Origin: JAFGUF01 sp040883315
Lineage (GTDB): Bacteria; Bacillota; Clostridia; Christensenellales; UMGS416
DNA: 64,000 nt
Assembly: GCA_040883315.1 (NCBI GenBank)
Contig: JBFLKU010000016.1
Span: 83,754-147,753 of the forward strand
Direction: 5' to 3'
Shown: positions 17,731 through 26,046 of the stretch, in pieces
Layout: every line of letters starts with the position of its first letter
How positions within the stretch are numbered: the first letter of the stretch is position 1
Program-made: the position numbers and the translations under genes
The notes under the pieces: model-generated
Database searches by the model: none
Seen by the model: only the letters and a program-made list of their open reading frames with translations
Told to the model about the DNA's origin: nothing

Positions 17731-18807
17731 TTACTTTAAATCGTCTTCTGAATAATAACCAGAATCAATTAGAAGTTCCTTATAGTTGTTGATGTCAGCG
17801 AACTTAGGATCGCATAGGTATGATGGAACTTGTTTTACATTGTTGTCATAAGTGTTATTTGTTTCAACTTCTTCACCTGCAAGAATTTGGTCAACCATTG
17901 TTACAACACGAGCTGCCAAGTCACGAGTATCTTTAAAGATAGACATGGATTGTTTGCCAGCTATAATGTTTCTAACTGAGTTAACGTCACAGTCTTGACC
18001 TGTAAGAACTGGGAAAGGTTTGTCAGCTGAACCGTAACCTGCTGAGTCTAATGCTGCTGTGATACCTTGAGCTAAGCTATCATTTGGTGATAGAACTACG
18101 TCAATGTTTTCATCAGCATAATAAGCTGTTAGCAAGTTGTCCATTCTGTCTTGAGCACCTTCTGAAGCCCAACCTTGGATACCAATGCTTGTCCATTCAT
18201 CATTTGTTTTGCCTTCGCCTGATTTAACATCCAATACTCCGCTTTCAATGTAAGGTGCCAATACGTCAATAGCGCCTTTGTTGAAGAATTTAGCATTGTT
18301 GTCGTCAGGTGAACCAGCGAAAACTTCCATTGTGAAAGGTCCCATTTCGCCATCTGCTAGGCCTAAAGCATCAACTATATATTGACCTTGAATTGTGCCA
18401 ACTTTTTCATTATCGAAAGTAGCATAATAGTCAACATATTCTGTGTCCATTATCAGCCTGTCATAAGCTATAACAACGATGTCTTCTTTAGCTGCTTCTT
18501 CTAGAACTGAGCCCAGAGCACCGCCATCGATAGATGCAATAACTAATACGTTAACACCTGCTGTTATCATGTTCTCTATTTGAGAAACTTGAGTTGCAAC
18601 ATCATTGCTAGCATATTGTAGGTCTACCTCATAACCTTTAGCCTCTAATTGTTGTTTCATGTTGTCACCGTCTTGGTTCCATCTTTGTAGGTCTTTTGTA
18701 GGCATTAAAACACCAACTTTGTTGCCAGCGTCTTTTTTGCCGCAGCCTACTGCGAATGATAGAACTAATACTAGAACTAACATTACTACTAATAACTTTT
18801 TAGCCAT
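17731..18807 (-). CDS. Sugar ABC transporter substrate-binding lipoprotein (ChvE/XylF-type)
   Basis: Lipoprotein of 358 residues with signal peptide and lipobox AVGC (Cys22). The mature protein is a type I sugar-binding protein with RWNQDGDNM, VIAYDRLIMDTEYVDYYATF, NDSLAQGITAAL and TGQDCDVNSVRNI, segments typical of ChvE and XylF-like proteins. AGGAGG precedes ATG 18807. It is the first gene of the transporter operon, followed by a hairpin and then the ATPase and permease. Regulation by the YesN-type regulator downstream is likely by analogy. The region upstream has a TATAAT on the minus strand (18934-18939) but no good -35 box, as expected of an activated promoter. Confidence 0.94.
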   Translation of the reverse strand: MAKKLLVVMLVLVLVLSFAVGCGKKDAGNKVGVLMPTKDLQRWNQDGDNMKQQLEAKGYEVDLQYASNDVATQVSQIENMITAGVNVLVIASIDGGALGSVLEEAAKEDIVVIAYDRLIMDTEYVDYYATFDNEKVGTIQGQYIVDALGLADGEMGPFTMEVFAGSPDDNNAKFFNKGAIDVLAPYIESGVLDVKSGEGKTNDEWTSIGIQGWASEGAQDRMDNLLTAYYADENIDVVLSPNDSLAQGITAALDSAGYGSADKPFPVLTGQDCDVNSVRNIIAGKQSMSIFKDTRDLAARVVTMVDQILAGEEVETNNTYDNNVKQVPSYLCDPKFADINNYKELLIDSGYYSEDDLK

Positions 18808-19172
18808 AAATAGCTCCTCCTAATTTTTTTGTACTTACAAAGCATATATCTTTATGAATAAAATATGAATAGAATATATTGCTATATATCTGTTTTTTTT
18901 TAACACAAAAAATAAAGGATTTTAAGCAACTGGATTATATTAATGCTATTTTGTGCAATTTGTTTAATATTCTCCAGTTTTATAGTTTATTTGTGCTAAA
19001 TTTCGTTTACATGATATTTATCTATTTCCATATTCATTATTATATATTGCAATATTTAACAGCAAAAAAATGCTATACGAAAAATTTAATATTGTTTTAT
19101 CTATATTATGATATGAAAATTTATCCTAAAAACGTGTTTATGTAAGTCAAAAATATAAAATTAAGTAAACAA
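18808..19172. other. Gene-free AT-rich region upstream of the sugar operon
   Basis: This is about 365 bases of very AT-rich DNA with no gene I can support. It must contain the promoter and regulator sites of the sugar transporter operon. Visible elements on the minus strand are a TATAAT at 18934-18939 and an inverted pair of ACTGGA/TCCAGT hexamers near 18929 and 18973 on either side of it. An open frame on the plus strand (18879-19145) has low-complexity composition and no ribosome site, and I reject it. Confidence 0.5.
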
Positions 19173-19201
19173 AAAGCACAGCTCTACTGAAACTGTGCTT
19201 T
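19173..19201 (-). terminator. Terminator of the pilin-like gene
   Basis: AAAGCACAG (19173-19181) pairs with CTGTGCTTT (19193-19201); on the minus strand it is followed by TTGTTT. It lies about 20 bases after the stop of the pilin-like gene. Confidence 0.8.
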
Positions 19202-19220
19202 ATCACTTGATATTAATTCA

Positions 19221-19574
19221 TCAATGCCCCGTGCAGACAAGAATGATTGCTCCGTCTACATTCTGCCATTGATAAACTCCACCCGTTTTTTTGCACTCAA
19301 TGTCCTCTTTTGATAGAAGTCCTGCCTTGAACAGAGTGCTGTTTTCGCCGACAACATCCATATTATTATATTCTTCTGTATGCTCTCCAATTTGCTTGTA
19401 GTATTCTTCTTCCAGCCTTGTTATGGTCTTTATGTTGTTATTGCATGCATTCGAGCCTGTCTGACCGGCAAAAGTTTTTATAGATGGTATTCCAATGCAT
19501 AAAACTAAAACAACAACAGTCATAATAATCATAAGCTTGAAAAAGGAAAACCCGCCTTGTCCATTCTTCTTCAT
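19221..19574 (-). CDS. Type IV pilin/pseudopilin-like protein
   Basis: Small protein of 117 residues. The N-terminus MKKNGQGGFSFFKLM has the prepilin layout: short basic leader, Gly, Phe at +1, then a hydrophobic helix to about residue 36. The usual Glu at position +5 is replaced by Lys, which is unusual. The globular part has three Cys (NACNNN, DIECKK, LVCTG) and ends in a typical pilin-like C-terminal strand. ATG 19574 is preferred over GTG 19583 because AGGTG is spaced for it. No other pilus genes are nearby, so assembly would need a machinery elsewhere. It could be a minor pilin or a vestigial gene. Confidence 0.72.
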   Translation of the reverse strand: MKKNGQGGFSFFKLMIIMTVVVLVLCIGIPSIKTFAGQTGSNACNNNIKTITRLEEEYYKQIGEHTEEYNNMDVVGENSTLFKAGLLSKEDIECKKTGGVYQWQNVDGAIILVCTGH

Positions 19575-19780
19575 TTTAATCACCTAATCTTTATTTTATA
19601 ATTACTAGTTTCATTTTAGTATAAGCAAAAACTAGTGTCAATATATTCTAGTTTTTTCATGTAAATTACATATGAATGTTAGAAAAAAAGTAGAATAATA
19701 TAATATGGCTATTAGCGAAAACATAATGTTATTCTCATCTTAATAAAATTATTTACTATTGCTATTTTCTAAAAAAATGT

Positions 19781-20437
19781 TTATCTATCCATCACTATCA
19801 GCTTGTAGCCTTTTCCATAAACTGTTTCAATTACTACATGTCTGCTGCTAATATAGTTAAGCGAAAAGCGCAGCCTGGCAATATGATTCTGTATTCGGCT
19901 GCTTTCATCTATCATAGAGTTGAAAACTTCTTCTTTTTTTACAATTCTGTTTTCATAATACCCATTTAAAAGAAGTGCAAAGATTTTATTTTGTAGAGTC
20001 GGAAGAACAATGCTCTTCTTACCTTTTATCAAGGTGCCTGTCTCCACTTCATATAAAAGATCACCAATTAAATATTTCTTGGGAATATACTTGTTTTTCT
20101 GAACAGCTATATTTATTTTGTACTTTAATTCCAGCTTATCCAATGGTGTAGGTAGAACATCATATGCTCCACATTCATATAATTGATATTTTAGTGCAGC
20201 TTCTGCATTAGCAACATAAATTGATATATGGGAATTGTCTGATATATATTTAAAGATATCAGTTTTATCGTAGCTTTTCATGTCCAATATTATTGCGTCT
20301 ACAGATTGTCTCTCTATTCTGCAATTTTCACATTCTAATGTGGTGCACGATACAATATTAAAATTGTCATCCTGCAGATATTTCTGTATTTCTTCCTCTT
20401 TTTCTATTACTAATATCCTATACTTAATCAAAATCAT
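19781..20437 (-). CDS. Orphan OmpR-like response regulator
   Basis: Protein of 218 residues. The N-terminal half resembles a receiver domain (YRILVIEKEEEIQKYL, putative phosphoacceptor Asp in AIILDMKSYD, Thr/Ser position in SIYVANAE), but the acidic pair is EKEE rather than DD and the conserved Lys appears replaced (VLPTPLDKLE), so phosphorylation is doubtful. The C-terminal half is a winged helix ending in VIETVYGKGYKLIV, a clear OmpR-type ending. No kinase is adjacent. An alternative TTG start at 20431 has a better-spaced GAGG. This may be an atypical, phosphorylation-independent regulator. Confidence 0.8.
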   Translation of the reverse strand: MILIKYRILVIEKEEEIQKYLQDDNFNIVSCTTLECENCRIERQSVDAIILDMKSYDKTDIFKYISDNSHISIYVANAEAALKYQLYECGAYDVLPTPLDKLELKYKINIAVQKNKYIPKKYLIGDLLYEVETGTLIKGKKSIVLPTLQNKIFALLLNGYYENRIVKKEEVFNSMIDESSRIQNHIARLRFSLNYISSRHVVIETVYGKGYKLIVMDR

Positions 20438-20535
20438 ACCTCATTAATTATCTCTTTATATATATATCTATAATAATATTAGCATATATCATATATTAAG
20501 TAAATATTGTATGCATCGTTATGTTTCTTATCATT

Positions 20536-20562
20536 AAAGAAAAGCACACAATAAATGTGTGC
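20536..20562 (-). terminator. Terminator of pyk
   Basis: GCACACA (20544-20550) pairs with TGTGTGC (20556-20562) around ATAAA; the minus strand continues with TTTTCTTT. It lies about 17 bases after the pyruvate kinase stop. Confidence 0.8.
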
Positions 20563-20578
20563 AATTTGTATAGAATAT

Positions 20579-22015
20579 TTATTTCACCGTTACAGCTTTC
20601 ATTATATTGGTATGATGTGCGCCGCCAAGCGGAACACCAGCAGTTATAACCACTATATCGTCTGCCTTCAGCAGCCCTTTGCTCTTTGCCATCTCAATTG
20701 AATGGAAGAACAAAACATCCATCGAATCCACAACATCCACCAAAATCGGCGTGACGCCCCAATATAGCTGAAGCTGTCTTTGAACCAAATAATTTGTAGT
20801 GGTTGCAATTATCTCACATCTTGGATGATAGCTGGATATTAGCTTTGCCGTTTTGCCCCCATGAGTAGGGACAATAATTGCAGCGGCATTCAGACAATAT
20901 GCTGTGTTGCATGCAGAAAAGCTAACTGCGTTTGCTATGCTGTAGTCAATATCTGTGCTTAGTCCTCCCAGCATTGATGTGCTTGGAGTGTAGTCAAGGG
21001 ATCTTTCAGCCTCCAGAGCAGATTTTGCCATCTGTTCCACAGCCAGAAGTGGAAATTTTCCTGCTGCCGTCTCACCGGATAGCATTATAACATCAGTACC
21101 ATCAATAATTGCATTTGCAATATCTGAAAGTTCTGCCCTTGTGGGTGTGGGACTGTGTATCATAGATTCTAGCATTTGCGTTGCAGTTATTACAGGAACG
21201 CCTTTTTCATTACATTTTTTTATCACTCTTTTCTGAACTAGAGGTATGCTCTCTTTTGGCATCTCTACGCCTAAATCGCCTCTTGCCACCATTATTCCAT
21301 CGGTTACATCTATTATGGAATCAATATTATCAATGCCTTGTTGGTTTTCTATTTTAGATATTATTGACACATTGTTTCCGCCATGCTCATCCAAAAAATC
21401 TCGTATAAAGCTTACGTCTTCTACGCTTCTTATAAAAGATGCAGCAATAAAGTCTATTCCATTTTCAATTCCTGCAATTATATCACCTTTGTCTTTTTCT
21501 CCCAATGCAGGCAGCTTCAAAGATACTCCCGGAATATTTATACCCTTGTTATTTTTTATAATTCCGCCGACAACGACTTCGCAAATTATCTCTTTATCTT
21601 TTATTTGCTTTACTTTCAGCTCCAGTGTCCCGTCATCCAACAAAATGCATGAATCTTCCGTCAAATCCTTGTAAAGCATTTCATATGTAATAGATATATT
21701 CTGGCTGTCACCTAAGAAATTACCGTATTTCAATGTGACTTTTTCGCCTCTTTTAAGCTGCGCTTTGTCGCCTTCAAATTTTCCAACACGCACTTCTGGC
21801 CCTCTGGTGTCCAAAAGTATGGCGACTGGTGCACCCGCATTCTGTCTAGCTTTCTTTATTTTTTCTATCACCGGCACAAAGGATTCCTTGCCTCCGTGTG
21901 AAAGATTCAGTCTGCACACATTCATTCCTGCTAAAATCATTTTGGTCAGCATTTCCTCCGTATTGCATGCAGGCCCAATGGTGCATATCATTTTTGTTTT
22001 CTTTATATTTTTCAT
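20579..22015 (-). CDS. pyk: Pyruvate kinase
   Basis: Glycolytic enzyme of 478 residues that makes pyruvate and ATP from phosphoenolpyruvate and ADP. Visible motifs are TKMICTIGPAC and NVCRLNLSHG at the N-terminus, the active-site region IISKIENQQGIDNID, DGIMVARGDLGVE and ITATQMLESM, and the C-terminal allosteric domain ending VPLGGAHHTNIMKAV. It lacks the extra C-terminal PEP-utiliser domain found in Bacillus Pyk. I choose ATG 22015, reached from an AAAGGGG site, over ATG 22048, which has no ribosome site. Transcribed alone with its own terminator. Confidence 0.96.
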   Translation of the reverse strand: MKNIKKTKMICTIGPACNTEEMLTKMILAGMNVCRLNLSHGGKESFVPVIEKIKKARQNAGAPVAILLDTRGPEVRVGKFEGDKAQLKRGEKVTLKYGNFLGDSQNISITYEMLYKDLTEDSCILLDDGTLELKVKQIKDKEIICEVVVGGIIKNNKGINIPGVSLKLPALGEKDKGDIIAGIENGIDFIAASFIRSVEDVSFIRDFLDEHGGNNVSIISKIENQQGIDNIDSIIDVTDGIMVARGDLGVEMPKESIPLVQKRVIKKCNEKGVPVITATQMLESMIHSPTPTRAELSDIANAIIDGTDVIMLSGETAAGKFPLLAVEQMAKSALEAERSLDYTPSTSMLGGLSTDIDYSIANAVSFSACNTAYCLNAAAIIVPTHGGKTAKLISSYHPRCEIIATTTNYLVQRQLQLYWGVTPILVDVVDSMDVLFFHSIEMAKSKGLLKADDIVVITAGVPLGGAHHTNIMKAVTVK

Positions 22016-22090
22016 TTTATTTTTTATTCCCCTTTGATATTCGTGCATTTATACCATAATATATATACTTATAAACAGTATTTTCAATAA

Positions 22091-23545
22091 TTAATCCAAT
22101 AAAGCATCATAAACTTTTTCAAAAACCGGAACATACATAGCTATAAGATTGGCTGCTGCTTCAAAGTTTCCGTTTGGACACGGGCAGTGTCGTTTGTTTG
22201 TTAAAAGGATTATTGAAATATTATTTTCTTTGTCAACCAATGTGGCTGTGCCTGTCCACCCATTATGATAATAGGTTTCATAAGGAGCAAATTTTTTAAA
22301 CTTTACAGATGCCATGTTGGCATTCCAAAAACCAAGCTGGTATCTTTCTTTTGTTTGATATGTGGTCATCCAGTTGTTTATAGTCTCTTCCTTATATATT
22401 CTAACTCCTCCATATTCGCCTTTATTCAAAAGCACTTGGTTTAGTACTGTGAGTCCATATGCGTTAGCAAACAATCCAGCATGCCCAGAAACCTGATCCA
22501 TGGAGTAAAATGCGTTTTCGTCATGCACTTCGCCCTGTATTGTATACTGGCGTATTCCTTCGAAATAAACTGAGCCGTCTCTTGTGTTCCCTAATCTCTC
22601 CGTAGCAGCTATGTTTTGCTTTTCTATTCCTATATCCAATGGTCTATATGTGACGTCTTCATCTATTTCTAGCGGCTCATAAATATACTTTCTGGCATAT
22701 TCATCTATTCTCATCCCCGATGCTTCCTCTACAATCATACCTAATATTATATAATCTAGATTATTGTAGTCAAAAGTATTGCCTGGGTCATTATCTAGTG
22801 GAATTTGCTTTACATAGTTGTAGACTTCGTCTCTATTCCTCGTTGCATAGTCTGCATCTTTATAAAAGTAATAGTCCTTAATATATCCTGCATTGTGGCT
22901 AAGAAGCATTCTAACAGTAACGTCGTCCTTTTTCCCGCCGCCATAGTTCGAAAGATAGTCTTTAACCTTTCCATCTAATGATATAACCCCGTCATCTACA
23001 AGCTTCATTATAGAAAAAGTAGTAGCATATATCTTTGAAAGTGATGCCAAATCAAAAAGCGTATCGTCCTGCATGCTTTCAAATTCGCTCATCAGCTGTT
23101 TTCCATCATATTTTTTTGAATAGCCAAACGATTTATGATATACAATATGCCCATCTTTTGCCACCATCAATACAACACCCGGGAAACCCCCGTCTATTTG
23201 TTTTTGAATGTACTCATCTAATTCATTAAATTTCGCGGAACTGAATCCGTATTCTTCTGGCTGACTATATGGCATCTCAGCTATGATGAATGGTGTAGGT
23301 GAGAGTGTTGGTGTAGGCGTTGAAATAGGCTCCTCGCTTTCTGGCGTTTGAAAGGCTGTACTATCTGTAGCATCTATATCTATACTGTCTAATCCAGCCT
23401 TCAGTGCTGCCTGATTGCTGGATTTGAAACCATCCAAAAACATAAATATAATTAAGGCTAAAATTAAAAAAATCAATAAATATGCCAGAAAGATTGCTGC
23501 CCTCTTTGTTTTTTTATAGCGTATGCTGTTTTTATTTTCCTGCAT
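22091..23545 (-). CDS. Exported serine hydrolase, beta-lactamase/PBP4* family
   Basis: Membrane-anchored protein of 484 residues. A basic N-terminus and one helix (about 15-37) are followed by a Thr/Pro-rich linker (STPTPTLSPTPF near 75) and a large serine beta-lactamase-like domain. The catalytic signature is visible: SLSK (Ser-x-x-Lys), YNNLDY (Tyr-x-Asn type) and HNG near the C-terminus. Members include D-aminopeptidases, esterases and penicillin-binding-like proteins, so the substrate is unknown, probably in the cell wall. It overlaps the stop of udk by one base (TAATG). Confidence 0.88.
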   Translation of the reverse strand: MQENKNSIRYKKTKRAAIFLAYLLIFLILALIIFMFLDGFKSSNQAALKAGLDSIDIDATDSTAFQTPESEEPISTPTPTLSPTPFIIAEMPYSQPEEYGFSSAKFNELDEYIQKQIDGGFPGVVLMVAKDGHIVYHKSFGYSKKYDGKQLMSEFESMQDDTLFDLASLSKIYATTFSIMKLVDDGVISLDGKVKDYLSNYGGGKKDDVTVRMLLSHNAGYIKDYYFYKDADYATRNRDEVYNYVKQIPLDNDPGNTFDYNNLDYIILGMIVEEASGMRIDEYARKYIYEPLEIDEDVTYRPLDIGIEKQNIAATERLGNTRDGSVYFEGIRQYTIQGEVHDENAFYSMDQVSGHAGLFANAYGLTVLNQVLLNKGEYGGVRIYKEETINNWMTTYQTKERYQLGFWNANMASVKFKKFAPYETYYHNGWTGTATLVDKENNISIILLTNKRHCPCPNGNFEAAANLIAMYVPVFEKVYDALLD

Positions 23546-24177
23546 TAGTTCTCTTCTTTCTTCGACTTGTTTATAATGGTTTTCGCTCTATTAATTATTA
23601 TTCCGTTCGCCACCTCATTATATCCGCCTTCAGGAATAATTATGTCTGCGTATCTTTTGGATGGCTCAACAAATTCATGATACATAGGCTTAACTGTATT
23701 TATATATTGTTCAATAACAGAATCAAGGCTTCTATTTCTTTTCTTTACGTCTCTGTTTATTCTTCGTATCAGGCATATATCCGGGTCTGTATCTACGTAT
23801 ATCTTTAAATCCATCAGTTCTCGCAGCTTTGGTTCAGTAAATATCAATATGCCTTCTACCAGTATTACAGAACACGGCTTAACATTAATTGTATCTGGCT
23901 TTCTCTGATGTTGTGTATAGTCATACTGTGGAATATTTATGCTTTTGCCTTCTTTTAGCTCCATCAGATGCTTAACAAGCAAATCTGACTCCAAAGAATT
24001 TGGATGATCATAGTTTATTTTGCTTCTTTGCTCAAAATCCAGTTCATCGTGATTTTTATAATACGAATCGTGGGTTATCAATACGGCATCGTCTCCCAGC
24101 GGCTCATGTATCCTGTTTGCTATTGTTGTTTTGCCAGAGCCTGAAGCTCCCGCTATACCGATAATAATGTCTACCAT
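23545..24177 (-). CDS. udk: Uridine kinase
   Basis: Pyrimidine salvage enzyme of 210 residues that phosphorylates uridine and cytidine. Walker A GASGSGKT is near the start, and LITHDSYYKNHDEL, YDHPNSLESDLL, QYDYTQHQRKP and VILVEGILIF are the family motifs in order. The length is standard. It is the first gene of a two-gene operon with the serine hydrolase, which it precedes with a one-base TAATG overlap. Confidence 0.95.
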   Translation of the reverse strand: MVDIIIGIAGASGSGKTTIANRIHEPLGDDAVLITHDSYYKNHDELDFEQRSKINYDHPNSLESDLLVKHLMELKEGKSINIPQYDYTQHQRKPDTINVKPCSVILVEGILIFTEPKLRELMDLKIYVDTDPDICLIRRINRDVKKRNRSLDSVIEQYINTVKPMYHEFVEPSKRYADIIIPEGGYNEVANGIIINRAKTIINKSKKEEN

Positions 24178-24367
24178 ATTAAACCTCTTATAGATTTTTA
24201 ATCTTAGACCATTCTATCAAAGTATAATAATTTGTGCAATTAAAAACTATCTGCTTTTGCATCAATATCATATAATACTTTATACATATTTATTGAGTTC
24301 ATATTTTGTTTGATTTATTTTAACAATTTGTTGTAATAATAGCAAATACTGCTTTTGTCTGGATAAA

Positions 24368-24406
24368 TAAAAAAGGTATACTTCATAAAATACGAAATAT
24401 ACCTTT
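24368..24406 (-). terminator. Terminator of the zinc-ribbon gene
   Basis: AAAGGTATA (24372-24380) pairs with TATACCTTT (24398-24406) around a 17-base loop; on the minus strand it ends in a T run. It lies just downstream of the zinc-ribbon protein. The remaining bases to udk (24178-24367) hold AT-rich promoter-type sequence and no gene. Confidence 0.75.
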
Positions 24407-24426
24407 ATAATAAATTTTAACTAAAA

Positions 24427-24621
24427 TTATGTTTCAACTTCAAATATATTTGAACAATTCGGGCATGTTACTATAAGCTTTCCCTTGTTTTTAGGCAAAC
24501 GAACGCATCCTTTGCATTTTTTGCACAATGCATATCTATAAAAGTCATTTTTTCTAGAATTATAATATATTATTTTGAGACGACAAAAAACTGACTTGCC
24601 CCTCTTTCTAAAAAAACTCAT
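24427..24621 (-). CDS. Small zinc-ribbon protein
   Basis: Basic protein of 64 residues. The C-terminal half holds two Cys pairs, CKKCKGCVRLP and VTCPNCSNIF, spaced as in a zinc ribbon; the rest is Lys/Arg-rich. I choose ATG 24621 because AAGGA lies seven bases upstream; a longer frame reaches 24639. The partner is unknown. Similar small ribbons are common in Clostridia and their role is not established. Confidence 0.72.
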   Translation of the reverse strand: MSFFRKRGKSVFCRLKIIYYNSRKNDFYRYALCKKCKGCVRLPKNKGKLIVTCPNCSNIFEVET

Positions 24622-24803
24622 CTGCTGTTCCTTTATCATAAAATTTAATAAAGTTAATTTATATCTATATTTATTGTTTGTAACCCTATCTAGTTTTAAA
24701 TTTTATCAGATTATAAAAGACAGAATTTTAATAATATGTGAATAAACTATGAATAAGACATGATTATTTAACAAAATCGATGTTACGTTTTTGTTACGTT
24801 CAC

Positions 24804-24832
24804 TTTACATTTTATTTTTTATATGCTATTAT
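24804..24832 (+). promoter_or_regulatory. Promoter of the peptidoglycan-binding protein gene
   Basis: TTTACA (24804-24809), a 17-base spacer and TATTAT (24827-24832) lie about 48 bases before ATG 24881. Two GTTACGTT-like direct repeats (about 24783-24800) sit just upstream of the -35 box and could bind a regulator. Confidence 0.6.
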
Positions 24833-24880
24833 CGAAACACAAGTACGCTACGAAGTAGACAAACAAGTGAAGGTATTAAA

Positions 24881-25687
24881 ATGATTTCTATAAAAAAGCT
24901 ATTAATTATATTTGTATCATTAGTTGTGATTGCTAGTTTTGCATATCAAATAGATACGGTTAAGGCCGAGAATACAGATGAAGTGGAAGCAACCGAAGAG
25001 CCGTTCCTGCTGAAAAAAGGCAGCGAAGGCGATGATGTTATTATGCTTCAGCTTCGCTTAAGAGACCTAGGGTATTATAATTACAAGATAACAAATTATT
25101 TCGGTTCATTTACAGAACAGGCTCTAATCGATTTTCAAAAAGTAAATGGGCTTAGCCGCGACGGCGTGCTGGGCGACGATACATATTCTGTAGTTTATTC
25201 CAATGATGCAAAAAGAAAGCCTGTTACAGCTGTTGTGAAGCCAACGCCAAAGCCACAATATGCCGGATCATCCAAGATACCCAAGGCGAATTTAAGAGAC
25301 TGGTTTTCTTATGTTCTGCCCAGATTCTCACGCGGTGAAACAGTGAAGGTATATGACGTGAAAACAGGAATATCATATAATATGGTTCGTGTTGGCGGAT
25401 CTAACCATGCAGACGTAGAGCCGGCAACAGCAGAAGACTGTGCAAAGCTTTTGGCAACATACGGCGGTGAGTGGAGCTGGGAAAGGCGTCCCGTTGTTGT
25501 GCGCCTAGACGGCGAATACATTGCAGCATCTACCAACGGATACCCTCACGGATATGAAACAGTAAGTGGAAATGACATGACAGGACAGGTGTGTATACAC
25601 TTTTTGAATTCCAGAACACATAATGCAAATGCTGTATGTCCGGATCATCAGGCATCAGTACAATATGCATATGATGCAACGCATTAA
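24881..25687 (+). CDS. Exported peptidoglycan-binding protein with unknown C-terminal domain
   Basis: Protein of 268 residues with a signal peptide or anchor (about 1-29). A PG_binding_1 domain (about 44-95) shows GSEGDDVIMLQLRLRDLGYY and TEQALIDFQKVNGL. A short TPKP linker leads to a C-terminal domain of about 140 residues containing GGSNHADVEP, NGYPHGYETVSGND and GQVCIHFLNSRTH. The His and Cys in these segments recall, but do not match, L,D-transpeptidase (YkuD) active sites, so a cell-wall enzyme is possible. GAAGGT before ATG 24881 sets the start. It is a single gene read toward the T-box region. Confidence 0.82.
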   Translation: MISIKKLLIIFVSLVVIASFAYQIDTVKAENTDEVEATEEPFLLKKGSEGDDVIMLQLRLRDLGYYNYKITNYFGSFTEQALIDFQKVNGLSRDGVLGDDTYSVVYSNDAKRKPVTAVVKPTPKPQYAGSSKIPKANLRDWFSYVLPRFSRGETVKVYDVKTGISYNMVRVGGSNHADVEPATAEDCAKLLATYGGEWSWERRPVVVRLDGEYIAASTNGYPHGYETVSGNDMTGQVCIHFLNSRTHNANAVCPDHQASVQYAYDATH

Positions 25688-25707
25688 TTAAATATACAGC
25701 TTTTGTC

Positions 25708-25736
25708 TTGACAATAAATAATTCATCTGATATAAT
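25708..25736 (+). promoter_or_regulatory. Consensus promoter of the branched-chain amino acid operon
   Basis: A perfect TTGACA (25708-25713), a 17-base spacer and a perfect TATAAT (25731-25736). The predicted start near 25743 begins the T-box leader. Confidence 0.88.
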
Positions 25737-25742
25737 GCCTGT

Positions 25743-26015
25743 AATTTAATAGAATATAGGCGTCGAAGGAGATGGACTTATATAAGACAATTTCTAGAGA
25801 GTCAGCGTTTGGTGGAAGCTGATAGTTGCTTTATTTGTAATCACTCCCGAGCTGTTCCCTGAACCAAGTAGGGGAAACCGGATAATCCCGTTAAAGATTA
25901 ATAGCTTGATAGAGCTATGAGTGGTCATATTCCATATGACAAGTTGAGTGGTACCGCGTAGTAGAAATGAAAATGCATACTGCGTCTCTTCAAATAAGAA
26001 GAGGCGCAGTTTTTT
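25743..26015 (+). promoter_or_regulatory. T-box leader, probable isoleucine specifier
   Basis: The leader has an AGAGAG start of stem I (about 25795), a GGTGG loop region, a conserved CCCGTTAAAG segment before stem III, the T-box core TGGTACCGCG (25949-25958) and a terminator hairpin: CTGCGTCTCTT (25980-25990) with AAGAGGCGCAG (25999-26009) and six T. In the specifier position, just before ACTCCCGAGC, the codon is ATC (25840-25842), so uncharged tRNA-Ile is the likely effector. The downstream operon makes isoleucine by the citramalate route, which agrees with this reading. Confidence 0.93.
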
Positions 26016-26046
26016 ATTTATATGAAAATATATAGCGAGGTGCATT

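Noticed and set aside
18879..19145. 88-codon plus-strand open frame upstream of the sugar operon
   Set aside because: It is AT-driven, rich in Phe/Ile/Tyr, without a ribosome site, in what must be a promoter region.
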